From Natrinema sp. CBA1119 (GTDB lineage: Archaea; Halobacteriota; Halobacteria; Halobacteriales; Natrialbaceae): 64,000 bases of DNA. The stretch spans positions 3,658,001 through 3,722,000 of the forward strand of contig NZ_PDBS01000001.1 in assembly GCF_002572525.1 (NCBI RefSeq), read 5' to 3'. Position numbers and translations under genes: made by a program. The stretch's first letter is position 1. Each line of letters starts with the position of its first letter. The notes beneath the pieces were generated by a model. The model searched no databases. It worked only from the letters and a program-made list of their open reading frames with translations, and had not been told where the DNA came from. Below are positions 28,921 through 38,168 of this stretch, one piece after another.

Positions 28921-29576
28921 AAAACGTCGACGACTTGATCGAGAGCGCGGCCGAGCTCGCGGCTCGCGGTCTCTCGAAGGGAGAGATCGCAGACGAGTTG
29001 AACGTCTCCCGGGAGACCGCAAGCTGGCTCGTCGAGCGTAGCGGAACGACCCCGCAGGCGACCGAACAACCGCCCCAGCGAACCGATGAAACCCCCGGTG
29101 CGAGCGGCCCACAGGACATCCACGTCGACTGGTCCGCGATCGGCCGGGACAGCAAACGGATGAGCGCCATCGCCTCGGCGATGGCCGACATGCTCGCCAA
29201 ACACGGCGAAGACGTGGATCTGACGATCGGCATCGAGAAAGCCGGCGGCCCGATCGCGACGCTGGTCGCCCGTGAACTCGAGACCGATCTCGGGACCTAC
29301 ACCCCCGCGAAACACCAGTGGGAGGAAGGCGACATCGAGGATCTCGGTGGCACGTTCTCCAGGAATTTCGCCGGTATCCGCGATCGGGAATGTTACATCG
29401 TTGACGATACAATCACCAGCGGCACCACCATGCGCGAGACGATCGAGGCGATCCGCGCCGAGGGCGGCAAACCGCTCGCCTGCGTCGTCATCGCCGACAA
29501 ACAGGGTCTCGAGGAACTCGAGGGCGTCCCCGTCTACTCGCTCTTGCAGGTCATCAGCGTCGGCAAGGACGACTAG
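28917..29576 (+). CDS. gfcR: GfcR, PRTase-like sugar-catabolism regulator
   Basis: 219 residues: an N-terminal helix-turn-helix (about 1-45; LSKGEIADELNVSRETASWLVE) fused to an orotate-phosphoribosyltransferase-like domain whose PRPP loop reads CYIVDDTITSGTTM. In Haloferax, GfcR activates genes of sugar breakdown. Overlap with gdh by ATGA makes this a two-gene operon of enzyme and likely regulator, which supports the name over orotate phosphoribosyltransferase. Confidence 0.9.
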   Translation: MKNVDDLIESAAELAARGLSKGEIADELNVSRETASWLVERSGTTPQATEQPPQRTDETPGASGPQDIHVDWSAIGRDSKRMSAIASAMADMLAKHGEDVDLTIGIEKAGGPIATLVARELETDLGTYTPAKHQWEEGDIEDLGGTFSRNFAGIRDRECYIVDDTITSGTTMRETIEAIRAEGGKPLACVVIADKQGLEELEGVPVYSLLQVISVGKDD

Positions 29577-29648
29577 CCGACGGACGCAGTCGCTGGATCG
29601 AATACGTGATGCGATAAAGTCGAGAGAGGGTACCGAGTTCGCCTTCGG

Positions 29649-30611
29649 CTACCCGTGAATGCCCATCGCTTCGATCTGCTCCTGATAGCGGTTCCGGATC
29701 GTCACCTCGGTCACCTGTGCGACGTCGGCGACCTCGCGCTGGGTCTTCTTCTCGTTGCAGAGCAGGGACGCAGCGTAGATCGCGGCCGCGGCGTACCCCG
29801 TCGGTGACTTGCCCGAAAGTAGTCCTTCCTCGGCCGTCTTCTCGATAATTTCGTTGGCCTTGGTCTGGACCTCTTCGGACAGTTCGAGTTCAGAACAGAA
29901 GCGCGGGACGTACTTTTTCGGGTCGACGGGACGCATCTCGAGGCCGAGTTCCTGCGAGATGTATCGATACGTGCGACCGATTTCTTTGCGTTCGACGCGC
30001 GAGACTTCCGAGATCTCCTCGAGGCTTCGCGGGATCCCTTCCTTGCGACAGGCGGCGTACAGCGCGGACGTCGCGACCCCTTCGATCGATCGTCCGCGGA
30101 TGAGGTCTTCTTTGAGCGCGCGCCGATAGATGACCGACGCGACCTCCCGAACCGAGCGCGGGACGCCGAGCGCGGATGCCATCCGATCGATCTCGCTGAG
30201 CGCGAACTGGAGGTTCCGCTCGCCGGCGTCTTTGGTTCGAATGCGTTCTTGCCACTTGCGCAACCGGTGCATCTGGCTGCGTTTTTTCGAAGAAATCGAG
30301 CGGCCGTAGGCGTCCTTGTCTTTCCAGTCGATTGTCGTCGTCAGCCCCTTGTCGTGCATCGTCTGGGTCGTCGGCGCGCCGACGCGGGACTTTTCTTGCC
30401 GTTCGGAGTGATTGAACGCCCGCCACTCCGGGCCTGGGTCGATCTGTTCCTCCTCCACGACGAGCCCACAGTCTTCGCAGATGAGCTCTCCCCGGTCGGA
30501 GTCCTTGACGAGATTGTCCGATTCACACTCGGGGCAGGCACGTTCCCCCTCTTGTTCCTCGGTCTCGTCCGTCTCGCGCGTTCGCTCCCGCTGGCGGGTG
30601 GACCGTGTCAT
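29649..30611 (-). CDS. tfb: Transcription initiation factor TFB
   Basis: Archaeal TFIIB homologue, 320 residues. The zinc ribbon [13 protein letters not shown]...[10 protein letters not shown] lies near residues 25-50, followed by the B-finger region ([15 protein letters not shown]) and two cyclin repeats, the second ending in the helix-turn-helix [20 protein letters not shown] that reads the BRE. Haloarchaea carry several TFBs; which paralogue this is cannot be told. Confidence 0.95.
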   Translation of the reverse strand: MTRSTRQRERTRETDETEEQEGERACPECESDNLVKDSDRGELICEDCGLVVEEEQIDPGPEWRAFNHSERQEKSRVGAPTTQTMHDKGLTTTIDWKDKDAYGRSISSKKRSQMHRLRKWQERIRTKDAGERNLQFALSEIDRMASALGVPRSVREVASVIYRRALKEDLIRGRSIEGVATSALYAACRKEGIPRSLEEISEVSRVERKEIGRTYRYISQELGLEMRPVDPKKYVPRFCSELELSEEVQTKANEIIEKTAEEGLLSGKSPTGYAAAAIYAASLLCNEKKTQREVADVAQVTEVTIRNRYQEQIEAMGIHG

Positions 30612-30773
30612 CGCACTTTTATAGTAGTCTCATTATGGTACATAAAGATTTGGGAGGGGGTTTCGGCTGGTGCTCCGTATCGCTCGAAAACAGCCGACTC
30701 AAGGGTATACTCCCGAGTTTTACGAAACGGAACCGGAAAACCTTTATCCGATTCTGGCCGATCACGGAGACGA

Positions 30774-31367
30774 ATGCCGGTCATCGAGTGCGACGTCGAG
30801 GCGGCCCGCGAACGACTCGAGGAGGCGGACGTCGCCGTCGACTCGGGAAACACTGACCACGAGCGCTGGCGGGCGAGCCGCGGCGGTGCCACGGCCGTCG
30901 CCTATGACGACAAGATTGTGATTCAGGGATCGGACCCGCGGGATATCGAGGCATTGCTCCGCGAGCACGGCGGACGCGCCCACGTCTATTTCGACGGCGG
31001 TTCCCGTGGCAATCCCGGTCCCGCCGGAATCGGCTGGGTGATCGTCACCGGCGACGGAATCGTCGCCGAGAACGGCGAAACGATCGGGACGGCCACGAAC
31101 AACCAGGCCGAGTACGAGGCGCTGATCGCGGGCCTCGAGGCCGCGCGCGATTACGACTACGACGAGGTACACGTCCGCGGCGACTCCGAACTCATCGTCA
31201 AGCAGGTCCGCGGCGAGTACGATACGAACAACCCAGAACTCCGCGAGAAGCGCGTGACCGTCCACGAGCTGCTGCAGTCGTTCGACGAGTGGACCCTCGA
31301 GTACGTCCCTCGAGAGGCCAACGACCGCGCTGACGGCCTCGTGAACGAGGCTCTAGATCAGGCCTAG
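30774..31367 (+). CDS. rnhA: Ribonuclease HI
   Basis: Cuts RNA in RNA-DNA hybrids. 197 residues: an N-terminal region of about 70 residues, as in halobacterial RNase HI, then the catalytic core with Asp in VYFDGGSRGNPGPAG, Glu in NNQAEYEAL, Asp in VRGDSELIVKQV and the final Asp in REANDRADGLVNEAL. CCTTTATCC about 28 bases upstream supports ATG 30774. It is divergent from tfb. Confidence 0.93.
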   Translation: MPVIECDVEAARERLEEADVAVDSGNTDHERWRASRGGATAVAYDDKIVIQGSDPRDIEALLREHGGRAHVYFDGGSRGNPGPAGIGWVIVTGDGIVAENGETIGTATNNQAEYEALIAGLEAARDYDYDEVHVRGDSELIVKQVRGEYDTNNPELREKRVTVHELLQSFDEWTLEYVPREANDRADGLVNEALDQA

Positions 31368-31785
31368 GGTCGCTCAATTCGGGGGAACGACGTATCACTT
31401 CGGACTGGTCAATCGGAATGGTGGCGCGCGCTGTGCCGCGGCGAACGGAGGCGAGGCGTGAACGAAGTGAGCGCCTCAGAAAGCGAACGGTGACCGCAGG
31501 GAGCCGTGAGCCGTGTGAGCCGCGGCCCGAAGCCGTGCGAGGTCTTCGCGAACTCTGTGAGCGAAGGCTTGTCAGAGCTTGCTCTGACGGTGGATGAGCG
31601 AACGACCGCAGGGAGTGAGCGAATCGGTTGGGGAGGGTGTGGCCTCTCCGTGTTGCCACGATAGTAGGACGCTTCTTTTACCATATTCCATCAGCACCTA
31701 CTGTTCCATTCCCAACTCGTTCTTCGCTGTGCTCACTCGGAGTGAATCAGCAAGGGGAAAACCGTTCGAGCGCGTACGCTCTCCC
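31368..31785. other. Modular intergenic repeat region
   Basis: About 420 bases without a gene. From 31430 to 31640 it is made of short GAGCGAA/GTGAGC-type modules, two copies of ACCGCAGGGAG, and a perfect hairpin GTCAGAGC-TT-GCTCTGAC at 31571-31588. Such modules are common between haloarchaeal genes. A promoter for the next gene should lie in the last 60 bases. Confidence 0.55.
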
Positions 31786-32421
31786 ATGACCGATCCGAAC
31801 GCAGTCGACGCCGACGCTTCGGGTGACCAGCAGGGCGGAGACGATGCCACCGATCCGAGCAAGTCGGACATCCCCAGAGAGGTCGTCGACGAAGTCGAAC
31901 GACTAACCCGGCTCGAGCGCACCGCGGTCGACGAAAACGAAGTTGAGGCCTACGAAAATCGATCCGATGAACTGCTCGACGAGCACGACTTCACGTCCCG
32001 CATCCGCAACGAAGACGGCGACGATGTTCTGGTACTCCATCCCGAGGAGTGGCACGAGGACGGCGTCATCCGAACCGATCGCATCGAGGACATCGACCGC
32101 GCGGTCGAGATTCCGCTCGAGGGGGCCGAGAGTCCGGACGACTGGGAAGCAGTCGACGAGCACAACCGCGACCTCGTCGCGGCGGTCCGAGCGGATCACG
32201 GCGACGTGCACGGCGACAACGCGGCGATGCTGGCCGATTTCGCGGGCAATCACTACGCGAAGCCGATGGATGAACTAACGGGTGACGAACTCGCGGAGTT
32301 TCGGACGGAATACGTCGTCAGGAACGCCTGGCCGTCCGAAAAACAGCAAAATGTGTTGGCGGAGTCGATCGAACTCGTCTTCGAGGCGGCAACCGAGCCG
32401 GTCCCGAAGCGCCAGTTCTAG
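31786..32421 (+). CDS. Acidic protein near rnhA (DUF7108-like)
   Basis: 211 residues, strongly acidic. It has a disordered N-terminus (about 1-25), then a conserved-looking body with DEVERLTRLERTAVDENEVEAYENRSDELL and a C-terminal helical part EYVVRNAWPSEKQQNVLAESIELV. No catalytic motif is seen. A protein of this type commonly follows RNase HI in haloarchaea (from memory), but its role is unknown. It ends 4 bases into the convergent PadR gene. Confidence 0.75.
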   Translation: MTDPNAVDADASGDQQGGDDATDPSKSDIPREVVDEVERLTRLERTAVDENEVEAYENRSDELLDEHDFTSRIRNEDGDDVLVLHPEEWHEDGVIRTDRIEDIDRAVEIPLEGAESPDDWEAVDEHNRDLVAAVRADHGDVHGDNAAMLADFAGNHYAKPMDELTGDELAEFRTEYVVRNAWPSEKQQNVLAESIELVFEAATEPVPKRQF

Positions 32422-32777
32422 TAGCTGTTCTCGACGATGTCGCGGATCTCGTCGGCGCGGTCGTCGCCCGTGACGACCTTCGAGAGCGACCACTGAATGC
32501 CGTCGAGGACGGCGTCGTAGCCGTCGTCGGTCAGCGAGTACTGGTTCGTTCGCTTGTCGAGTTCGCTCTTCTCGACCAGGCCCAGATCGACGAGCTCGTC
32601 GAGGTTGGGGTAGAGTCGTCCGTGGTTTACTTCCGTCCCGTAGTAGTCCTCGAGCTCTCGCTTGATCGCCAGGCCGTACATCGGCTCCTTCGCGAGGATG
32701 ACGAGGATGTTGTTCTGGAAGGCGGTGAGTTCGCGTGCAATACTCTGTTCGCCGGTGATTGATTGTGCCTCTGACAT
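32418..32777 (-). CDS. PadR-family transcriptional regulator
   Basis: 119 residues. The winged helix spans about 20-100 with the PadR pattern PMYGLAIKRELEDYYGTEVNHGRLYPNLDEL (in order) and LVEKSELDKRTNQYSLTDDG for the wing. The C-terminal helix is short, so dimers are likely small. CTTAAATAC about 30 bases upstream of 32777 supports the start. It is divergent from ppa; the signal and targets are unknown. Confidence 0.88.
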   Translation of the reverse strand: MSEAQSITGEQSIARELTAFQNNILVILAKEPMYGLAIKRELEDYYGTEVNHGRLYPNLDELVDLGLVEKSELDKRTNQYSLTDDGYDAVLDGIQWSLSKVVTGDDRADEIRDIVENSY

Positions 32778-32981
32778 ACGTGTGCAAATGTTACCAGAGT
32801 ATTTAAGACTTGTCAACTATTCCTTCGTATCAGCCGGTGTACAACCTGCTACCAGCCACAATACCGCCGGATACGGGTGTATGTGCCTGATTCGTGTCTT
32901 TTGGATATCTGGCAACCGTCACGTAGTTCGTGACACTCGATTACGAAAGTACTTTTTGATCGACCGTGAACTCTCAGGTAC

Positions 32982-33512
32982 ATGGTCAACCTCTGGGAAG
33001 ACCTCGAGACCGGACCGAATCCGCCAGAAGAGATCTACGCCGTCGTGGAGTGTCTCAAGGGCGAGCGAAACAAGTACGAGTACGACAAGGACGTTCCGGG
33101 CGTCGTCCTCGATCGGGTCCTGCACAGCAACGTCCATTATCCGAGCGACTACGGCTTCATCCCGCAGTCCTATTACGACGACGAGGACCCCTTCGACGTA
33201 CTCGTGCTCGTCGAGGATGCGACGTTCCCCGGGTGCGTTATCGAGGCCCGTCCCGTCGCACTGATGAAGATGGACGACGACGGTGAGCAAGACGACAAGG
33301 TCATCGCCGTCCCGAGCGAGGACCCGCGCTACGACCACATCCAGAATCTCGACGACATCCCACAACAGGAACTCGACGAGATCGACGAGTTCTTCTCGAC
33401 GTACAAGAACCTCGAGGAGGGCAAGGAAGTCGAGACGCTAGGCTGGGAGGACAAACAGGCGGCCTACGACGCGATCGAACACGCCCAGGATCTCTACGAC
33501 GAGAACTTCTAG
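32982..33512 (+). CDS. ppa: Inorganic pyrophosphatase, family I
   Basis: Soluble, Mg-dependent hydrolysis of pyrophosphate, 176 residues, the usual length for a hexameric family I enzyme. Motifs: ERNKYEYDKD, the metal-binding DPFDVLVL with the nearby Asp in DYGFIPQSYYDDEDP, and MKMDDDGEQDDKVIAVPSEDPRY (in pieces). A TACTTTTTG box about 28 bases upstream fits a leaderless transcript. Confidence 0.96.
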   Translation: MVNLWEDLETGPNPPEEIYAVVECLKGERNKYEYDKDVPGVVLDRVLHSNVHYPSDYGFIPQSYYDDEDPFDVLVLVEDATFPGCVIEARPVALMKMDDDGEQDDKVIAVPSEDPRYDHIQNLDDIPQQELDEIDEFFSTYKNLEEGKEVETLGWEDKQAAYDAIEHAQDLYDENF

Positions 33513-33760
33513 CGACGGACCGAACTGCAGTGCGATCTGCGTTTCGATCTGTTTGTTCTCGCGGGACGCTGATAAGGTGTATCGGAGATGGCCATCAAGT
33601 CGGAATACAGGACCGAGAGACACGACCGAGTCGTGAATTACGAAACGCCCGAGTAGCGACGATACTCCCGTTGATTCCCGTGAGTAATCCGCGGCCGGTC
33701 GGGACATGCATTATGAGCATGGGTAATTTTATCCCCGTACATCCCGTTATTCCTCCGTGT

Positions 33761-33895
33761 ATGGCAGCATCCGACTACCCCGCGCGAACGCCTCCGTCGG
33801 CCGACGACGCGGTCGAGGCCGCCGCCGGCATGGCCCATCCCACGGTCGTTCCAACTAACTTCGACCCCGAGGACGCGAACGGCCGCGAGGAGTAA
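33761..33895 (+). CDS. Possible small protein, 44 residues
   Basis: 44 residues with many Ala, Asp and Pro (AASDYPARTPPSADDA...). No family is recognised. The support is an ATG with a TTTTATCC box about 30 bases upstream, normal halophile codon use and an acidic composition. It stands between ppa and the phosphatase-superfamily gene. Confidence 0.4.
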   Translation: MAASDYPARTPPSADDAVEAAAGMAHPTVVPTNFDPEDANGREE

Positions 33896-34089
33896 CGATT
33901 CCGCCGTCCGCCCCGATTCAGCGATCGTCTGTCCCGGCCCATTAATCAACTACCGATCACCGACATCCCCGGCGGCTGACTCCCGAATTCCCGACGGCCG
34001 TCCGGCGGTGTAGCGACCGGAGTGTCAGCCGTTCGCAAAAGACTGTCTCGAAACGAAGCTTCTTGTATCCGGTCGGACTACGTCCGCCC

Positions 34090-35433
34090 ATGGGTCTGTT
34101 CGACCGACTACGGGGCGACGGCGACCCCCGTGTCGCATTTATCGGGGTCGACGGCGTGCCGTATAGTCTCCTCTCGGAGAACGAGGAACTGTTCCCGAAC
34201 TTCGCTGCGATCGCCGACGACGGGACCGCCGAGGAAATCTCGAGCATCGTTCCACCGGAATCCAGCGCCTGCTGGCCGTCGCTAACGACCGGTGTGAACC
34301 CCGGTGAGACGGGGGTGTATGGCTTTCAGGACCGCGAGGTCGGCACCTACGACACGTACGTCCCGATGGGCCGCGACGTCCAGGCTGACCGCGTCTGGGA
34401 CCGCGTCCAGGAGAACGGACGCAAGGCAACGGTGATGAACGTCCCCGTCACCTTCCCGCCCCAGCGCGACGTCCAGCGGATGGTGTCGGGCTTCCTCTCA
34501 CCCGGCCTCGACAAGGCGGCCTATCCCGATGACGTCCGCGACTACCTCGAGACACTCGACTACCGGATCGACGTCAATCCGAAACTCGGCCATCAGGACG
34601 ACAAATCCGATTTCATTGAGGACGCCCACGCGACGGTCGATGCGCAGTACGAGGCCTTCCAGCACTACATCGAGGAGGACGATTGGGACCTGTTCTTCGG
34701 CGTCTTCATGACCACCGACCGGGTCAACCACTTCTTGTTCAAGGACTACGAGCGCGACGGGGAGTACCGCGACGAGTTTATCGAGTTCTACAGGAAGGTC
34801 GACGACTACATCGGTCGGCTGCGCGACTCGCTGCCGGAGGACGTCACCCTGATCGTCGCCTCCGATCACGGCTTTACCAGCCTCGACTACGAGGTCCACT
34901 TCAATGAGTGGCTCCGGGAGGAGGGCTGGCTCTCCTTCGGAACCGACGAGCCCGAAGAGTTGGGCGACATCGCCGACGACGCGAAGGCGTACTCGTTCAT
35001 CCCCGGGCGTTTCTACATCAACCTCGAGGGCCGCGAACCCCGCGGTGCCGTCCCCGAAGACGAATACGACGCGGTTCGCGACGAACTCAAAGCTGACCTT
35101 GAGGCGCTCGAGGGGCCAAACGGCAACAAGGTGGTCGACCGCGTCGTCGAGAAGGAGGAAGCCTTCCGCGGTGATCACGCCGACATCGCACCCGACCTGG
35201 TCGCGATTCCGACCAACGGCTTCGACCTCAAATCCGGCTTCAAGGCCGACTCCGAGATCTTTACCACGGGGCCGCGCAACGGGATGCACAGCTTCGACGA
35301 TACGTCGCTGTACATCGACAGCCCGGACGCGACGATCGAGGACGCCGATCTGTTCGACATCACGCCGACGATCCTCGATCTGATGGAGATCGAGTACAGT
35401 CGTGGCGATTTCGACGGCACGAGTCTCGCTTGA
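34090..35433 (+). CDS. Alkaline-phosphatase-superfamily protein (phosphodiesterase-like)
   Basis: 447 residues of the type I phosphodiesterase/nucleotide pyrophosphatase group. The first metal Asp is in AFIGVDGVPYSLL, the nucleophile loop is around SSACWPSLTTGVNPGETG, and the second metal site is TLIVASDHGF, with a further metal His probably in NGMHSFDD. No signal peptide is seen, so it is cytoplasmic. The substrate is unknown; related archaeal proteins are annotated as nucleotide or phosphoglycerate hydrolases. Confidence 0.85.
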   Translation: MGLFDRLRGDGDPRVAFIGVDGVPYSLLSENEELFPNFAAIADDGTAEEISSIVPPESSACWPSLTTGVNPGETGVYGFQDREVGTYDTYVPMGRDVQADRVWDRVQENGRKATVMNVPVTFPPQRDVQRMVSGFLSPGLDKAAYPDDVRDYLETLDYRIDVNPKLGHQDDKSDFIEDAHATVDAQYEAFQHYIEEDDWDLFFGVFMTTDRVNHFLFKDYERDGEYRDEFIEFYRKVDDYIGRLRDSLPEDVTLIVASDHGFTSLDYEVHFNEWLREEGWLSFGTDEPEELGDIADDAKAYSFIPGRFYINLEGREPRGAVPEDEYDAVRDELKADLEALEGPNGNKVVDRVVEKEEAFRGDHADIAPDLVAIPTNGFDLKSGFKADSEIFTTGPRNGMHSFDDTSLYIDSPDATIEDADLFDITPTILDLMEIEYSRGDFDGTSLA

Positions 35434-35497
35434 CCGCCGTCCCGTCAGTTCGCTGAACAGGCGAAGGTGTACTTTTGTCCGTATCCCGGCTGATAGT

Positions 35498-35884
35498 ATG
35501 AATGATGAAATGAGTGATATTCGTGTCGTCGGAGCGAGTGTGCCGCTCGCCTTCTTGCTCGCCGGCGTCGTTAGCGCGATCACCGAGAGCCCGGCCGTGC
35601 TCGGCGTCACGCCGGTCGGAATCGCGATCTATCTGGCCGTCGGCGTTGGACTGCCCCAGTACCTGCTGTCGCGTCGGACTGGCTCGCGACTCCGACTGGG
35701 ACTTGCCCGTCTCGCAGCCGCCGGTGGGGCGTTCGTCGCGGTCGCGGGCATCGGGACCGGTTCTCTGCACGCCGAGTGGAGCGGCGGGCTCGTCGCGATC
35801 CTGTTCGCCGTCGTCCTCGGAAACGTCCTCGGCGCGGGCGTCCGCGAATTCCAGTCGGGGTATCGATCGACGTCGCGGCCGTAA
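35498..35884 (+). CDS. Membrane protein of unknown function
   Basis: 128 residues with about four hydrophobic helices (roughly 13-30, 36-57, 68-88 and 94-113) and basic loops (SRRTGSRLRLGLAR). No motif identifies a function. The start at 35498 has a TACTTTTG box about 27 bases upstream; an ATG four codons later is also possible. Confidence 0.65.
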   Translation: MNDEMSDIRVVGASVPLAFLLAGVVSAITESPAVLGVTPVGIAIYLAVGVGLPQYLLSRRTGSRLRLGLARLAAAGGAFVAVAGIGTGSLHAEWSGGLVAILFAVVLGNVLGAGVREFQSGYRSTSRP

Positions 35885-35944
35885 TCCACCACCGCCACCG
35901 CTCCGATTCGATCCCGTTTTCCGGCCGGCACCGAACCGCCCTCT

Positions 35945-36358
35945 ATGGACGAGGTCATTCACGCTCGCGGCCACGAGAACGTTAGCGCCGAGCACGCGAG
36001 CACCTTCGAAGTGACGACGGACGACTTTCTCACCGCCGCCGGCGACTGCATCCTCGCGATCGAGGCCGACCGCGCGCCGGCGGATTTCGATCCCGACTTC
36101 GTCGCGGCCTGCCGGGACGTCGACGCGACGATCACGGTCACCCTCGAGGCCGACGGGCACACGGAATCCGTGACGGGGCGCGGCGATCCGGCTCTCGAGT
36201 TCACGAGCGAGCGCAGCGCGGTCGGCCGGACGAGCGACTACGTGGACGACCGAACGATCGTTCTCGGTACCGAGTTTGCGGCCGAGGGGTTCGACCGCGA
36301 CCTCGTCGCAGCACTGGCCGACGGGGCCGAAGCGACGGTGACCATTTCCGTCGAGTGA
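35945..36358 (+). CDS. DUF371 family protein
   Basis: 137 residues. The pattern EVIHARGHENVSAEHASTFEVTTDDFLTAAGDCILAI (in order) is typical of the archaeal DUF371 family, a small beta-rich protein of unknown role. There is no signal peptide or membrane helix. It lies between a membrane protein and nth on the same strand. Confidence 0.82.
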   Translation: MDEVIHARGHENVSAEHASTFEVTTDDFLTAAGDCILAIEADRAPADFDPDFVAACRDVDATITVTLEADGHTESVTGRGDPALEFTSERSAVGRTSDYVDDRTIVLGTEFAAEGFDRDLVAALADGAEATVTISVE

Positions 36359-36437
36359 GCTCGGTCGCAGTACGGAACCGGCGGGGACGAGTCCGACCTC
36401 CGTCGCGGTTTTGGTCGCCGAGTCCGAACGGACGGCT

Positions 36438-37364
36438 ATGAGCGACGATCCTGAGCCGACCATGAACATCAGCGGCGGCAGGGCGGGCGGCGGTGCGGCC
36501 GCGGAGTTCGATCCCGCGACGGCCGACACACGCGCGGAACGCGTCGTCGATCGACTGGGCGAGCGATACTGGCAGAAAACGTACGGTGGACAGGACGCCT
36601 TCACCTGCCTCGTCCGGACAATTCTAAGTCAGAACACCAGCGACAAGGCGAGTCAGCCGGCCCACGACGCGCTGCTCGAGCGCTATGACGGCGGTGCGTC
36701 CCAACGCGACGCGAACGGTGCGAACAGTGTGAGCGGTGCGAGGCGCGAACGACGCGAGGGTCTCGATGATGCGAACGACGAAGCCGTGAGCGGGCACCCG
36801 CGAGCCGAAGGCGTCGACCTCGCCGAATCGCTCGCGGACGCCGAGCAGTCGATTCTCGCCGAAACGATCAGCGGTGCGGGGTTGTACAACCAGAAGTCCG
36901 AGACGCTCATCGACACCGCGGCGTGGGTCGTGGAGACGTTCGGCTCCGCAACCGAATTTGATGCGTTCGTCAGGGACGAGGACCCCGAAACGGTGCGCGA
37001 GACGCTGCTCGAGGTCCGCGGCGTCGGGCCGAAGACCGCCGACTGCGTGTTGCTCTTCGCGGGCGGTCGCAGCGGCGTTTTCCCCGTCGACACGCACGTC
37101 CACCGGATCTATCGGCGCATGGGGATCGCCCCGCCGGATGCGGACCACGAGGAGGTTCGGGCCGTCCTCGAGCGCGACGTGCCCGCGGCGAAGTGCGGCT
37201 TCGGCCACACGGCGACGATCCAGTTCGGCCGCGAGTACTGCACGGCGCGCAAGCCCGCCTGCCTCGAGGATCCCGACGCCTGTCCGATGGCCGATAGCTG
37301 CGATCAGGTGGGAGTCTACCCCGCGACGGGCGAGGTCGTCGACCCCGCAGAGGCACCCGAGTGA
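36438..37364 (+). CDS. nth: Endonuclease III-like DNA glycosylase
   Basis: Base-excision repair glycosylase/AP lyase, 308 residues, longer than the usual 210-250. The helix-hairpin-helix with catalytic Lys is LLEVRGVGPKTADCVLL and the catalytic Asp is in VFPVDTHVHRI. Four Cys for a [4Fe-4S] cluster follow, but the spacing is C-x6-C-x6-C-x5-C, not the common C-x6-C-x2-C-x5-C. Residues about 84-126 are a hydrophilic insertion (ANGANSVSGARRERREG...) between the first helices, and the N-terminus is also extended. Confidence 0.9.
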   Translation: MSDDPEPTMNISGGRAGGGAAAEFDPATADTRAERVVDRLGERYWQKTYGGQDAFTCLVRTILSQNTSDKASQPAHDALLERYDGGASQRDANGANSVSGARRERREGLDDANDEAVSGHPRAEGVDLAESLADAEQSILAETISGAGLYNQKSETLIDTAAWVVETFGSATEFDAFVRDEDPETVRETLLEVRGVGPKTADCVLLFAGGRSGVFPVDTHVHRIYRRMGIAPPDADHEEVRAVLERDVPAAKCGFGHTATIQFGREYCTARKPACLEDPDACPMADSCDQVGVYPATGEVVDPAEAPE

Positions 37365-37469
37365 GCGGCCGGCCGATCGAGCGGCGTCCGTCGGCGTTCG
37401 CCGGACTCGAGTTCGCATCCCGAGGCCCAGTCAGCGGTTTTAACCAACCGTTCTTTCATAGATGAATCA

Positions 37470-38168
37470 ATGGTTGCATTCACGGAGGCGGAACGGGACG
37501 CGGTGTACAAGACGATCTACGCCCGACGCGATATCCGGCGATTTCGTGACGACCCGATTCCGGATGAGCTCCTCGAGCGGCTGATTCGAGCGGCACATCA
37601 CGCCCCGAGCGTCGGCTTTTCGCAACCGTGGGACCTCGTCGTCGTCAGCGACGACGGGACGAAAGCCGACATCGCCGCGATTGCAGAGCGTGCCATCGCG
37701 GCCGCTCGCGAAGGCTACGAGGAGCCCCGGAAAAGCGAGTTCGCCGCGCTGAAACTCGAGGGGATCCGCGAGTCGCCGATCAACGTCTGCGTGACCTGCG
37801 ATCCGACTCGCGGCGCTCCCCACGTGTTGGGTCGCAGTTCGATGACACAGACCGACGTCTACTCGACCTGTCTCGCAGTGCAGAACCTCTGGCTTGCCGC
37901 TCGAGCGGAAGGCGTCGGCGTCGGCTGGGTGAGCGTCCTCTACCCGCACGAGGTCCGGGAGGTTCTCGGGATTCCACCACACGTGACGCCGGTCGCGTAC
38001 CTCTGTCTGGGCTATCCCGAGGACGGCTTCCCCGAGGAGCCGGTCCTCCAGCAGGAGGGCTGGCGCGACCGGCTCGAGATGGAACCGCTCGTCCACGAGG
38101 AGCGATGGGACGCAGACGAGTCGACCGAGACCGATAGCGAAACAGTCGTTTCGTCGAACAGCAGTTGA
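37470..38168 (+). CDS. bluB: BluB, 5,6-dimethylbenzimidazole synthase
   Basis: Flavin-destroying nitroreductase-fold enzyme that makes the lower ligand of cobalamin from FMN. 232 residues. The BluB signature ARRDIRRFRDDPIPDELLERLI and HHAPSVGFSQPWD is clear; later come RSSMTQTDVYSTCLAVQNLWLAARAEGVGVGWVS (in pieces). The last 25 residues are an acidic tail. TTTTAACC about 28 bases upstream is a good TATA box. No other cobalamin gene is next to it. Confidence 0.9.
   Translation: MVAFTEAERDAVYKTIYARRDIRRFRDDPIPDELLERLIRAAHHAPSVGFSQPWDLVVVSDDGTKADIAAIAERAIAAAREGYEEPRKSEFAALKLEGIRESPINVCVTCDPTRGAPHVLGRSSMTQTDVYSTCLAVQNLWLAARAEGVGVGWVSVLYPHEVREVLGIPPHVTPVAYLCLGYPEDGFPEEPVLQQEGWRDRLEMEPLVHEERWDADESTETDSETVVSSNSS

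Noticed and set aside
28917-29576. Orotate phosphoribosyltransferase (pyrE) as the product
   Set aside because: The N-terminal helix-turn-helix and operon with gdh favour the regulator GfcR over the pyrimidine enzyme.
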